Shown piece after piece: positions 1-8,269 of a DNA stretch of 50,573 nt (its first letter is position 1; every line of letters begins with the position of its first letter). The notes beneath the pieces were generated by a model. It did not search any database and had not been told where the DNA came from. It worked only from the letters and a program-made list of their open reading frames with translations. The stretch is from Bacteroidota bacterium. GTDB taxonomy: Bacteria; Bacteroidota; Bacteroidia; Chitinophagales; Chitinophagaceae. Made by a program: the position numbers and the translations under genes. The stretch lies in assembly GCA_026391435.1 (NCBI GenBank), contig JAPLEJ010000048.1, forward strand, positions 1 to 50,573. The letters are read 5' to 3'.

Positions 1-16
1 CTCCTAGGGAGACTAC

Positions 17-48
17 AAAGCCTATCACAAAGTGATAGGCTTTTTTGT
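17..48 (+). terminator. Intrinsic terminator of an upstream gene
   Basis: A perfect 12-bp stem (17-28 with 32-43) closes a 3-nt loop and runs into a T-rich tract. It probably ends a transcript entering the window from the left. The 16 bases before it are too few to say whether they belong to a protein gene or an RNA gene. Confidence 0.8.
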
Positions 49-61
49 TTCGAGGATGTGT

Positions 62-188
62 CGAAAGCTCGCTTTCGTAAACAGGCGAGAATGAGAAAAG
101 CCAAAAGCAAACTTCGTTTGCTTTTGAAAGGCTTTGGGTAAGGAGCCCTCTTGGGATGACGGCGAATGAAATGAGCCGTCATCCCAAG
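62..188. repeat. REP-like cluster of stem-loops
   Basis: Three stem-loops lie in a row in non-coding DNA. The first is short: 62-67 pairs with 72-77. The second is nested: 97-102 pairs with 130-135 around a 10-bp inner stem, 103-112 with 116-125, with a 3-nt loop. The third is a perfect 14-bp stem, 150-163 with 175-188, with an 11-nt loop. The last arm, GCCGTCATCCCAAG followed by CGTCTTGAGCG, has the look of bacterial repetitive extragenic palindromes. It is richer in G+C than the flanks and has no coding potential. Only one copy is in this window, so its repeat nature is inferred. Confidence 0.55.
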
Positions 189-230
189 CGTCTTGAGCGT
201 ATTTCCCGAAACAATTACCTAAAAATTATG

Positions 231-299
231 AAGTATTATGCAGTTTAAATAAAATACTTACCTTTGGCGTAAGTATCGTTAAACGTTAGTATGATACTT
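231..299 (+). promoter_or_regulatory. higBA promoter with four operator half-sites
   Basis: A -7 box TACCTTTG (259-266) fits the Bacteroidota consensus TAnnTTTG. Around it, the hexamer AAGTAT and its complement ATACTT alternate at 231-236, 254-259, 271-276 and 294-299, starting 23, 17 and 23 bases apart. The central pair extends to a perfect 8-bp inverted repeat (254-261 with 269-276) that embraces the -7 box. The last half-site overlaps the higB start codon. HigA-type antitoxins repress their own operon, so this is the likely HigA operator. Binding itself is inferred. Confidence 0.65.
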
Positions 300-572
300 A
301 GTTTTGGAAATAAAGAAACCCTAAAGATTTGGAATGGTGATATGTCAATGAAATTGCCAATAACCATTCAAGAGATTGCAAGAAGAAAATTGAGAATGCT
401 ACATAGATCAGAGAATTTAGTAGACTTATCAATACCACCATCTAATCACTTAGAGAAATTGAAAGGTTATTTGTCAGGATATTACTCAATAAGAATAAAT
501 AATAGATGGAGAATAATCTTTATCTGGAGTAATGAAAATGCCGAAGAAGTCGAAATTATTGACTACCATTAA
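291..572 (+). CDS. higB: HigB/RelE-family mRNA interferase toxin
   Basis: A 93-aa protein of the HigB branch of the RelE/ParE toxins, which are ribosome-dependent ribonucleases that cut mRNA during translation. The core motif IRINNRWRIIF (residues 67-77) is the conserved beta-sheet of the fold. The C-terminus ends in Asp-Tyr-His (91-93) and His53 lies before the core. These resemble the catalytic His and the Asp-Tyr-His end described for Proteus HigB. The toxin precedes the antitoxin by 8 bp, the reversed order typical of higBA. The start ATG lies about 25 bases after a -7 box, and its first bases are part of the last operator half-site. The motif residues look complete, so an active toxin is expected. 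Confidence 0.93.
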   Translation: MILSFGNKETLKIWNGDMSMKLPITIQEIARRKLRMLHRSENLVDLSIPPSNHLEKLKGYLSGYYSIRINNRWRIIFIWSNENAEEVEIIDYH

Positions 573-580
573 ATAACACT

Positions 581-874
581 ATGAAAAAAATAAAAAATAT
601 TCATCCAGGTGATGTACTAAAGGAAGAGTTTCTAGTCCCTTTAAATATTACTGCTTATAAGCTTTGTAAAGCGACCCTTATTCCACAAACTAGAATTTCT
701 GAAATTTTAAGAGGCAATAGAAGTGTTACTGCCGATACTGCCTTGAGACTTTCTAAATACTTTGGCAATAGCCCCAATTTCTGGTTGGGCCTTCAAAACG
801 ATTTTGACATTGAAGAAGAACTATTGCTAAAAGGATCTGACCTAAAGCTTATTAAAAGATATTCGGCGAATTAA
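581..874 (+). CDS. higA: HigA-family antitoxin, XRE-type DNA-binding protein
   Basis: A 97-aa antitoxin that should bind and neutralise HigB and repress the operon. It opens with HPGDVLKEEFL (residues 8-18), the HigA family signature. A helix-turn-helix follows at about 22-60 (ITAYKLCKATLIPQTRISEI) and then the typical TADTALRLSKYFG and FWLGLQ blocks. Length is normal for short HigA proteins. It is encoded directly after higB and both are probably cotranscribed from the promoter near 260. A hairpin terminator follows at 897-921. Isolated, adaptable TA pairs like this are often carried by transfer, but the base composition does not stand out from the flanks. Confidence 0.95.
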   Translation: MKKIKNIHPGDVLKEEFLVPLNITAYKLCKATLIPQTRISEILRGNRSVTADTALRLSKYFGNSPNFWLGLQNDFDIEEELLLKGSDLKLIKRYSAN

Positions 875-896
875 GAAATCATTACCAATTTGTTTC

Positions 897-927
897 AGTT
901 GTCAAGGAATACTTGACAACTAATTTT
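897..927 (+). terminator. Hairpin terminator after higBA
   Basis: A perfect 10-bp stem (897-906 with 912-921) with a 5-nt loop lies 22 bases after the higA stop. The following tract (TAATTTTATC) is only moderately T-rich, so termination may be incomplete. Confidence 0.55.
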
Positions 928-994
928 ATCTAATTCCTCCAAACTGGCTCCTTTTGTGGCTAAAAAGCCTCCCAAAAAATTACACTACATGATT

Positions 995-1002
995 TACCTT
1001 TG
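995..1002 (+). promoter_or_regulatory. -7 box of the SRAP gene
   Basis: TACCTTTG matches TAnnTTTG exactly and sits 14 bases before the start codon at 1017, giving a very short leader. No clear -33 TTTG is visible at the expected distance. Confidence 0.6.
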
Positions 1003-1016
1003 TTAAAATTTGTTTT

Positions 1017-1739
1017 ATGTGCTATGTGATTGGTGTAAAAATTCCTAAAAAAGAAACTATTAAAATAGGAAGCACTGTATTGGATTTAGATGCCATTGAT
1101 ATCCCTGTCCAATCGGGTTTTGCATACCAAAACTGGCCAGTCATTTACAAGGAATCTTCATCATTTTTAAGACCGGGACTTATGCATTGGGAATTGATTC
1201 CTAATTGGGCTAGGAATGAAAAAGAATTAACAGAATCAAGAAAAAAATACACCACCCTTAATATAAAAGGGGAAACAGTACTCACTAATAAAGTAGCCGC
1301 ATTCTCGGTTCATACTAATAGATGCTTGGTTTTAGCCTCTCATTTTTTTGAATGGCAGGAAGTAAATAAAGAAAAATATCCGCATTGTATTTCAGTAAAG
1401 GAGACACCTCTATTTTATATCGCAGGTGTTTGGAATACCTGGACCAACCATCAAACAGGGGAATTAAAAAATAGTTTTGGCATCATCACCACCGAAGCCA
1501 ATGGCTTAATGAGTAAAATTCATAATGTAAAAAAGAGAATGCCCACAATTTTAAATGATGAATTAGCCAAATGTTGGGTCAATGAAAATTTAGATGAAAA
1601 ACAAATTTTAGAAATAGCCACTCATTCATTTGACGAAAATAAAATGAGTGCTTACACTGTTGCTAAAAACTTTCAGCAAACAAATACTCCTTGTGAAAAA
1701 GTAGATTACAAAATTTTCACGCCGCAAAGCTTATTTTAA
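1017..1739 (+). CDS. yedK: SRAP (YedK/HMCES) abasic-site shielding protein
   Basis: A 240-aa SOS response-associated peptidase family protein. The family forms a thiazolidine crosslink between Cys2 and abasic sites in single-stranded DNA, shielding them from breakage. All active-site positions can be matched to E. coli YedK: Cys2 just after the initiator Met, Asn82, Glu112 in the FFEW motif, and His169 before KKRMP. The WELIPNW motif (58-64) is the DNA-facing segment of the family. An N-terminal extension would abolish the catalytic role of Cys2, so the ATG at 1017 is the start. It has its own promoter box and converges with the next gene, with a single base between the two stops. Confidence 0.95.
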   Translation: MCYVIGVKIPKKETIKIGSTVLDLDAIDIPVQSGFAYQNWPVIYKESSSFLRPGLMHWELIPNWARNEKELTESRKKYTTLNIKGETVLTNKVAAFSVHTNRCLVLASHFFEWQEVNKEKYPHCISVKETPLFYIAGVWNTWTNHQTGELKNSFGIITTEANGLMSKIHNVKKRMPTILNDELAKCWVNENLDEKQILEIATHSFDENKMSAYTVAKNFQQTNTPCEKVDYKIFTPQSLF

Positions 1740-1740
1740 T

Positions 1741-3144
1741 CTACTTCAAATCAAAAGTCTCATGCATCTCGGGCGCATGCACTTCCTTAAATCCTTTTTT
1801 GCGCAGTCTTTCAGCAAAATGATCCTGCACTTCGGCTTCTCCGTGTACTACAAAAACCTGCTTCACTAAATCGGGTGTTTGGCATGCTAAAAATTGCATT
1901 AGATCCTCGTAATCTCCGTGTGCACTCATACTACGAATAGATCCTACTTTAGCAATGACGTCATAAAATTCACTATAAATTTTAACTTGCTTTTCCCCCT
2001 TCATTAATCGACCTCCTAATGAATGTGGCTCACAATAACCCACCAATAAGATAGTGTTTTTAGCATTACTTATATTGTTTTTGATATGATGCTTTACCCT
2101 ACCTGCGTCAGCCATTCCGGATGCAGATATAATCACTTTAGGATGTAAGTCTTCGTTCAGCGCTTTACTCTCTTCTACAGTTTTGATATAACGCAATCCT
2201 TCAAAATCAAATGGATCATCGTCGACTTCTAATATTTTTTGAATTTTTTTATTAAAATATTTAGGAAATTTTTTCAACACATCGGTGGCTTCGATACTTA
2301 AAGGGCTGTCTACATATACTGGAATATGAGGCAATCTTTTTTCTAATGACAATTGGTTTAATTCAAATAAAATTTCCTGGGTACGCCCTACACTAAAAGC
2401 AGGTATGATTAAATTTCCTTTTTGTTCTACACAAGTGGACTGAATCCATTTTAGTGAATCATCGGGGGTGGTATGAATTAAGTCATGTAATTTATCACCA
2501 TAGGTACTTTCAATAATTATGTAATCTGCATGAGGGAAAGTAGCGGGTGAACGAAGTATCATATCTCTATATCTTCCTATATCGCCACTAAAGGTTAATG
2601 TTTCAATCTCGTCGCCTTCCTTGATACGTAAACACACTGCTGCACTTCCTATAATATGACCCGCATCTGTAAATAAAACCTCAACGGCATCTGAAATTTT
2701 AGTGGGTGTATTGTAATCAATTGCCTTAATAAGCGGCAAGGTTAAATTCACATCATCCATATCATACAAAGGCTCAATGGGCGGTAATCCTTTTTTTGCC
2801 AAACGTTTATTACCATACTTAGCATCATCACGTTGTATCATGGCAGAATCCTCTAATAAAATTTCAGTAAGTGCTTTAGTTCCTGGGGTGCAATAAATAT
2901 TTCCCCTAAATCCTTCCTTCACTAATTTTGGAAGCAAGCCACTGTGATCAATATGAGCATGTGATAAAATAACAAAATTAACTTTGGTTGCATCAAAACC
3001 AAATTTTGCATTCAATGAATCGGTATCTCTTCCCATTCCTTGAAACAAACCACAATCCAACAAAAAATTTTCTCCATTTTTTAATTGCACCAAATGCTTA
3101 GACCCTGTAACAGTGCGTGCTGCTCCGTGAAAACTTATTTTCAT
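1741..3144 (-). CDS. Beta-CASP metallo-beta-lactamase (predicted RNase)
   Basis: A 467-aa MBL-fold hydrolase of the beta-CASP group, related to CPSF73-type and bacterial RNA-processing nucleases. The zinc motif HxHxDH is at residues 62-67 (SHAHIDHSG). Further metal ligands are in TDAGHIIGSA and FSGDIG, and the C-terminal RMMBL part carries SAHGDY and VVHGE. Family members act on RNA ends in the cytoplasm; the precise substrate is not predictable here. It is the last gene of a probable maeB-mlaE-MBL run, 27 bases after the permease. Annotated genomes usually call such proteins MBL-fold metallo-hydrolase or exoribonuclease. The stop abuts the convergent SRAP gene. Confidence 0.9.
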   Translation of the reverse strand: MKISFHGAARTVTGSKHLVQLKNGENFLLDCGLFQGMGRDTDSLNAKFGFDATKVNFVILSHAHIDHSGLLPKLVKEGFRGNIYCTPGTKALTEILLEDSAMIQRDDAKYGNKRLAKKGLPPIEPLYDMDDVNLTLPLIKAIDYNTPTKISDAVEVLFTDAGHIIGSAAVCLRIKEGDEIETLTFSGDIGRYRDMILRSPATFPHADYIIIESTYGDKLHDLIHTTPDDSLKWIQSTCVEQKGNLIIPAFSVGRTQEILFELNQLSLEKRLPHIPVYVDSPLSIEATDVLKKFPKYFNKKIQKILEVDDDPFDFEGLRYIKTVEESKALNEDLHPKVIISASGMADAGRVKHHIKNNISNAKNTILLVGYCEPHSLGGRLMKGEKQVKIYSEFYDVIAKVGSIRSMSAHGDYEDLMQFLACQTPDLVKQVFVVHGEAEVQDHFAERLRKKGFKEVHAPEMHETFDLK

Positions 3145-3171
3145 TGCTATAATTTATACTACTAAGTTAAA

Positions 3172-3909
3172 CTATAAAGCAATGGCTGCCACTATATAAT
3201 CGGCAATTAAAATTAAAATACAACTTACTACGACCGATTGCGTACCCGCTTTACCAATTTCCAAAGCGCCTCCTTTTACATTAAATCCAAAATAACAAGG
3301 AACTGTACTTATAATAAATGAGAAAATAAACGATTTATAAAGTGCAATAACCATATAATGGGTATGCACTCCTTTTCGAATGCCTGCTAAAAATACTTCG
3401 GCAGGAACGGCGCCTGTCCAATTCCCCACAATATAACCACCCCATATAGCAATTACTGCAGATATTCCAACCAACATAGGTACCATTGTGAAAGCACCTA
3501 AAATTTTTGGCAAGATTAAATAACTTTTTGTGTTGATACCCATGATCTCTAATGCGTCTATTTGCTCAGATATGCGCATATTTCCTAATTCACTCGCAAT
3601 CTTACTGCCTACTACTCCTGCCAACACAATACTTAAAAAAGTAGGAGCAAATTCTAATAGCATTCCATCACGAACAATAATACCAATAGTGCTTAAGGGC
3701 ACCAAGGGACTTACCAACTGTGCTGCAGTTTGAACTGTCATTACAGCGCCTAAGAAAAAAGAAATGATGACTACAATGGGCAAGGAGCCAATTCCAATAT
3801 CCACGCATTGTTTAATATACTCCTTCCAAAACATGACCTTATTTTCGGTGGCAGTAAACATCCCTTTTAACATCAATAGATATTTGCCTAAATGTGAAAA
3901 ATAATTCAT
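3172..3909 (-). CDS. mlaE: MlaE-family ABC lipid transporter permease
   Basis: A 245-aa inner-membrane permease of the MlaE/DUF140 family, which moves phospholipids or other hydrophobic substrates between inner and outer membranes in partnership with an ATPase (MlaF) and an MCE-domain protein (MlaD). About five to six hydrophobic segments are visible. The family core is clear: LEFAPTFLSIVLAGVVGSKIASELG, then the coupling segment EQIDALEIMGIN. It begins one base after maeB and is probably cotranscribed with it. No ATPase or MCE gene is adjacent; an MlaF-like ATPase lies about 11 kb away at 14713, on the other strand. The pairing of these two is an inference. Confidence 0.9.
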   Translation of the reverse strand: MNYFSHLGKYLLMLKGMFTATENKVMFWKEYIKQCVDIGIGSLPIVVIISFFLGAVMTVQTAAQLVSPLVPLSTIGIIVRDGMLLEFAPTFLSIVLAGVVGSKIASELGNMRISEQIDALEIMGINTKSYLILPKILGAFTMVPMLVGISAVIAIWGGYIVGNWTGAVPAEVFLAGIRKGVHTHYMVIALYKSFIFSFIISTVPCYFGFNVKGGALEIGKAGTQSVVVSCILILIADYIVAAIAL

Positions 3910-3910
3910 G

Positions 3911-6253
3911 TTACTTTTTTCGTTTTTTTAATCGTTTCCACCAACTTGATCTTTGTACTTCGATATCAGTATCTACGCGCGATTTTAACTGCGCATCCAC
4001 TACTGCTACAGTCGCCATATTGATGATATTTCTAACCCCAGATCCTAGCTGTAAAACATTCACTGGTTTTTTTAATCCTAACAAGATAGGACCAATGATA
4101 TCTACACCTCCAATTTCTTTTAGTAAATGATATGCCACATTACCCGCTGTTAAATTAGGGAAGATGAGCACGTTCACGTCCACATCTACTAAATCGCTAA
4201 ATGGATAGTTATCCTTTAAAATTTCCTTATTAAATGCCAACATCCCTTGCATCTCTCCGTCCACAATAAGTGATGGATTGCGTTGCTTCACTATCCTTGT
4301 TGCCTCAGCCATCATTTTAGCTTCGGGCGTATCGCTACTTCCAAAGTTAGAATAACTTAACATCGCAATGCGAGGCTCAATATTAAAATTACGCACTTCC
4401 TTCGCAACCATTAAAGTAATATCTGCAATTTCCTCAGCGGTTGGTTTAATATTGACAGTAGTATCAGCTAAAAATAACGGGCCTTTTTTTGTTAACAACA
4501 AATACATTCCAGCTATCTTTTTCACGCCTTCTTCTGTGCCTATAATTTGCACAGCTGGTCTAATACCGTCTGCATAATTTCGTGTCAATCCTGACAACAT
4601 CGCATCAGCCTCTCCTGTCTCCACCATCATCGCTCCAAAATAATTTTGAGTGCGCATTAATTTTAAGCTCTCATATTTATTAATACCCTTTCGTTGTCTT
4701 TTTTGAAATAAGATAGATCCGAAAAATTCACGCTTCGCTTCCATTTCATCACTACGAATATCAATGATTGGTAAATCGGTGATGTCAATATTATTGGCTG
4801 CTGCAATATTTTTTATCCTATTTTCATTACCTAGTAAAATTGGATAAGCAATGCCATCATCATAAATAATACTTGCCGCTTTTAATATTTTTATATTTTC
4901 CGCATCTGAGAATACCAATCGTTTAGGATCACGACGTGCTTTATTACTAATTAAGCGCATCAATTGATTATCTAATCCCAATCGCTTATTTAATTGTAAT
5001 TCGTATTCGTCCCAATTCGTAATAATTTGTTGTGCCACACCCGATTCAACTGCTGCCTTTGCAACCGCTGGCGCTAATGTGCTTAACAACCTTGGATCTA
5101 ATGGTTTTGGAATAATATACTCTGCTCCAAAACCTAAGTTTTGTTGGCTGTACGCCATGTTCACTAAATCAGGTACTGCCGATCTTGCTAATTCTGCCAA
5201 AGCTTTTACTGCTGCTAGTTTCATTGCTTCATTGATCGATTTTGCACGCACATCTAAAGCACCTCTAAAAATATAAGGGAAGCCTAATACATTGTTCACT
5301 TGATTAGGATAATCTGATCTTCCTGTTGCCATGATAATATCCTTTCTTACCGCTGTTGCTGATTCATAATCAATTTCAGGGTCTGGATTGGCTAATGCAA
5401 ATACGATTGGATTTTTTGGCATAGATAATACCATGTCTGGCGTTACCACATTACCCACACTTAAACCTAAAAACACATCTGCTGTTTTCATTGCTTGCGA
5501 TAACGTAATATTACTAGTCTTAATTGCAAAGGGTTGACGATCGGTTCCTAAATCGGTTCGACCTTCATGCAAAACACCATCCTTGTCAAACAAAATAAAG
5601 TTTTCATGCCTCGCACCTAATGCAACATATAATTTGATACAAGCCATTGCAGCAGCACCAGCACCATTCACGACAAACTTAGCTTTGTCGATTTTCTTTT
5701 TTTGTAATTCTAATGCATTAAGTAAAGCAGCACTACTAATAATTGCCGTACCATGTTGATCATCATGCATCACAGGGATATTCATCTTTTCCCTTAGTTG
5801 TTGTTCAATGTAAAAACATTCGGGAGCCTTGATGTCTTCTAAATTAATTCCACCAAAAGTGGGCTCTAATGATTTTACAATTTCAATAAACTTATCTGGA
5901 TCCGTTTCGTTTATTTCAATATCAAAAACATCAATATCTGCAAAAATTTTAAACAATACCGCCTTCCCTTCCATAACAGGCTTACTTGCTAATGGTCCAA
6001 TATTACCTAATCCTAAAACAGCTGTACCATTTGTAATCACCCCTACTAAATTTCCTTTCGCTGTATATTTATAAACATCACTTGGATTATTTTGTATCTC
6101 AGTACAAGGAATGGCCACACCAGGACTATATGCCAAGGATAAATCCTTTTGCGTTTTGGCTTCCTTGGTAGGCACCACTTCAATTTTACCTGGTCGTCCT
6201 GAAGCGTGGTATTCTAAAGCTTGTTCCCTTCGTAAATTATCTTTTTTTGACAT
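3911..6253 (-). CDS. maeB: NADP-dependent malic enzyme, MaeB type
   Basis: A 780-aa cytoplasmic enzyme that decarboxylates malate to pyruvate and produces NADPH. It has the MaeB three-part layout: malic N-terminal domain (about 1-165, with [10 protein letters not shown] and [21 protein letters not shown]), NAD(P)-binding domain (about 165-430, with [19 protein letters not shown] and the VVNGAGAAA nucleotide loop), and a phosphotransacetylase-like C-terminal domain (about 440-765) that is regulatory in E. coli MaeB (759 aa). A -7 box lies 38 bases upstream. The permease gene follows after one base. Together with mdh at 16052 it allows interconversion of malate, oxaloacetate and pyruvate. The last residues are strongly basic (RLKKRKK). 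Confidence 0.97.
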   Translation of the reverse strand: MSKKDNLRREQALEYHASGRPGKIEVVPTKEAKTQKDLSLAYSPGVAIPCTEIQNNPSDVYKYTAKGNLVGVITNGTAVLGLGNIGPLASKPVMEGKAVLFKIFADIDVFDIEINETDPDKFIEIVKSLEPTFGGINLEDIKAPECFYIEQQLREKMNIPVMHDDQHGTAIISSAALLNALELQKKKIDKAKFVVNGAGAAAMACIKLYVALGARHENFILFDKDGVLHEGRTDLGTDRQPFAIKTSNITLSQAMKTADVFLGLSVGNVVTPDMVLSMPKNPIVFALANPDPEIDYESATAVRKDIIMATGRSDYPNQVNNVLGFPYIFRGALDVRAKSINEAMKLAAVKALAELARSAVPDLVNMAYSQQNLGFGAEYIIPKPLDPRLLSTLAPAVAKAAVESGVAQQIITNWDEYELQLNKRLGLDNQLMRLISNKARRDPKRLVFSDAENIKILKAASIIYDDGIAYPILLGNENRIKNIAAANNIDITDLPIIDIRSDEMEAKREFFGSILFQKRQRKGINKYESLKLMRTQNYFGAMMVETGEADAMLSGLTRNYADGIRPAVQIIGTEEGVKKIAGMYLLLTKKGPLFLADTTVNIKPTAEEIADITLMVAKEVRNFNIEPRIAMLSYSNFGSSDTPEAKMMAEATRIVKQRNPSLIVDGEMQGMLAFNKEILKDNYPFSDLVDVDVNVLIFPNLTAGNVAYHLLKEIGGVDIIGPILLGLKKPVNVLQLGSGVRNIINMATVAVVDAQLKSRVDTDIEVQRSSWWKRLKKRKK

Positions 6254-6291
6254 GTAATAAATTTAGAACGAATGTTAGTTTTCGATTTTTA

Positions 6292-6299
6292 CAAAGCTA
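6292..6299 (-). promoter_or_regulatory. -7 box of maeB
   Basis: On the minus strand TAGCTTTG matches TAnnTTTG, 38 bases upstream of the maeB start codon, giving a leader of about 30 nt. It supports maeB as first gene of the maeB-mlaE-MBL run. Confidence 0.6.
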
Positions 6300-6353
6300 C
6301 TGAATATATCCAAAATGAGTTTTTTGAGATGTATTTAGCTGAAATACAACCAT

Positions 6354-7535
6354 TTATGTAAATAATCGCACCCCCAACCAACACATCATACCCACCCCTT
6401 GCTCTATGGCTGATTCATCAATATTAAAATGAGGAGTATGTACATTATGAATGATCCCCTTTGCTTCATTTCTTACTCCTAACCTAAAAAAGCATCCTGG
6501 AATGATTTGTGAGTAATATCCAAAATCTTCGGCACCCATGCGTTTTTCAGTTTCCTCCACATTGTCGGCACCCATATATTGGTCCGCTAATTTCCATGCT
6601 GCTTCTGTAATCAATGGTTCATTATCAACAGTTGGATAACCCACATCAACTCTAAAATCAATTTCAGCACCAGTGGCTAATGCCAACCCTTTTGCTTGTT
6701 GCATCATTAATGCATGTGCTTCAAAGCGCCATGTTTCGTCCATGGCTCTAAAAGTACCCATCAATTTTACTTCACTTGGAATCACATTCGTAGTATTTCC
6801 TCCATGTATAGAACAGATAGATAAAACTGAAGGTTGTTGTGGATTTCGATTGCGAGAAATAATAGTTTGTAAACTTGTAATTAATTGCGAAGCAACTAAA
6901 ATGGTATCCACTGTTTGATGTGGGGTTGCGGCATGTCCGCCTGGACCCTTGATAGAAATATATAACTCATCTGCACTTGCCATGACACGCCCTTTTCTAA
7001 AACTTAATTTTCCTAATGGTAATCCTGGATGAACGTGTAAGGCTACAATACCTTGTGGTACTGGATTTTTTAATGCTCCGTCACGAATCATATAGCTTGC
7101 ACCCCCTGGATTTTTTTCTTCGCCTGGTTGAAATAATAATTTTATAGTGCCCTCAAATTCATCACGCAAAGTCCATAAAATTTTTGCAGCACCTAATAAT
7201 ATAGTGGTGTGTACATCATGCCCACATGCATGCATTACCCCTTCGTTGGTTGAAATATAATCAACTTTATTTTCCTCAATAATAGGAAGTGCATCCATAT
7301 CTGCTCTTAATGCAACAACTCGTTTTGTTGGATTTTTTCCTTCAATGATTCCCAACACACCTGTTGTAGCTATGACAGTAAATGGGATACCTATTGAACT
7401 AAGCTGCGCTTGAATAAATTTACTAGTTTCAAATTCTTGATAACTTAATTCAGGATGTGCATGCAAATGCCTGCGCGTTGCCACATTTTCAGATTGATTT
7501 TGCCCTGCTAATGTTTTTATTTTTTCTAGTAACAT
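6354..7535 (-). CDS. M20D-family amidohydrolase (N-acyl amino acid hydrolase type)
   Basis: A 393-aa zinc-dependent hydrolase of peptidase family M20, subfamily D, which removes acyl groups from amino acids or related amides. Visible motifs are HAHPELSYQE (residues 25-34), RADMDALPI (78-85), HACGHDVH (102-109) holding metal ligands, QPGEE (136-140) with the catalytic Glu, and a C-terminal HTPHFNID with the last metal-binding His. The start is set at the ATG at 7535 (MLLEKIKTLAG); a longer reading frame from a TTG at 7577 adds a non-conserved, unlikely leader. It follows deoC by 56 bases on the same strand. No signal peptide. The real substrate cannot be named from sequence. Confidence 0.93.
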   Translation of the reverse strand: MLLEKIKTLAGQNQSENVATRRHLHAHPELSYQEFETSKFIQAQLSSIGIPFTVIATTGVLGIIEGKNPTKRVVALRADMDALPIIEENKVDYISTNEGVMHACGHDVHTTILLGAAKILWTLRDEFEGTIKLLFQPGEEKNPGGASYMIRDGALKNPVPQGIVALHVHPGLPLGKLSFRKGRVMASADELYISIKGPGGHAATPHQTVDTILVASQLITSLQTIISRNRNPQQPSVLSICSIHGGNTTNVIPSEVKLMGTFRAMDETWRFEAHALMMQQAKGLALATGAEIDFRVDVGYPTVDNEPLITEAAWKLADQYMGADNVEETEKRMGAEDFGYYSQIIPGCFFRLGVRNEAKGIIHNVHTPHFNIDESAIEQGVGMMCWLGVRLFT

Positions 7536-7591
7536 GATTCGAAAAATATTTAAAGGCGCGCAATTTTTATTACGCAATTTAAAGTTAGCAA

Positions 7592-8269
7592 TTAATAGTT
7601 ACTTTTTATATGGTCTGTTTGAGCACCTGTCACAATTGCCACTCCAGCGCTGCATCCAATGCGTGTCGCACCCGCCGCAATCATCTGCTGGGCTGTCTCA
7701 TAGTCGCGTATGCCCCCTGATGCTTTTATTTGTATGGATTCAGGTAAATGCTTCCTAAATAACTTTACCGCTTCTACGCTAGCCCCTTTTTCGGCATAGC
7801 CCGTAGAAGTTTTTAAATAGTCGATTCCCGCTATTCCATAAATATCACAACAAGCGATAATTTCTTCATTCGTTAAAACACCAGACTCAATAATGATTTT
7901 GATTACTTTTCCCTTGGATCTTATGATGGGTAAAATATGATTAATCTCGTCGGCAATCGCAGTCCAATCTCCATTTTTGATCGCTGAAATATTCGCAACC
8001 ACATCTAACTCATCGGCGCCATCCACCATTGCCAAAATAATTTCAGCAATTTTTGCCTCCGTAGCGCTATATCCAAATGGGAATCCAATCACAGTAGCCA
8101 CTTTCACATCAGTATCCTGCGTTAATTGCTTTGCTAATTTTACAAAATTAGGAGGCACACAAACTGCAGCAAAATGATATTGCACTGCCTCAGTACACAG
8201 TTTTTGAATATCTGATACTAAGCAAGTTGGCTTTAAAATAGTATGATCAATATATTTACTAAGCGGCAT
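7592..8269 (-). CDS. deoC: Deoxyribose-phosphate aldolase
   Basis: A 225-aa class I aldolase that splits 2-deoxyribose 5-phosphate into glyceraldehyde 3-phosphate and acetaldehyde in deoxynucleoside breakdown. The Schiff-base lysine is Lys153 in YLKTSTGY. The other active-site residues are Lys182 in KASGGIRD and Asp89 in ELDVV. The N-terminus SKYIDHTILKPT is the usual beginning of the family, so the start is the ATG at 8269, or possibly 8278. Either start overlaps the 3' end of secA (11 or 20 nt), which suggests translational coupling. A longer in-frame extension into secA is not family-like. Together with the M20 gene it seems to ride on the secA transcript. Confidence 0.96.
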   Translation of the reverse strand: MPLSKYIDHTILKPTCLVSDIQKLCTEAVQYHFAAVCVPPNFVKLAKQLTQDTDVKVATVIGFPFGYSATEAKIAEIILAMVDGADELDVVANISAIKNGDWTAIADEINHILPIIRSKGKVIKIIIESGVLTNEEIIACCDIYGIAGIDYLKTSTGYAEKGASVEAVKLFRKHLPESIQIKASGGIRDYETAQQMIAAGATRIGCSAGVAIVTGAQTDHIKSNY

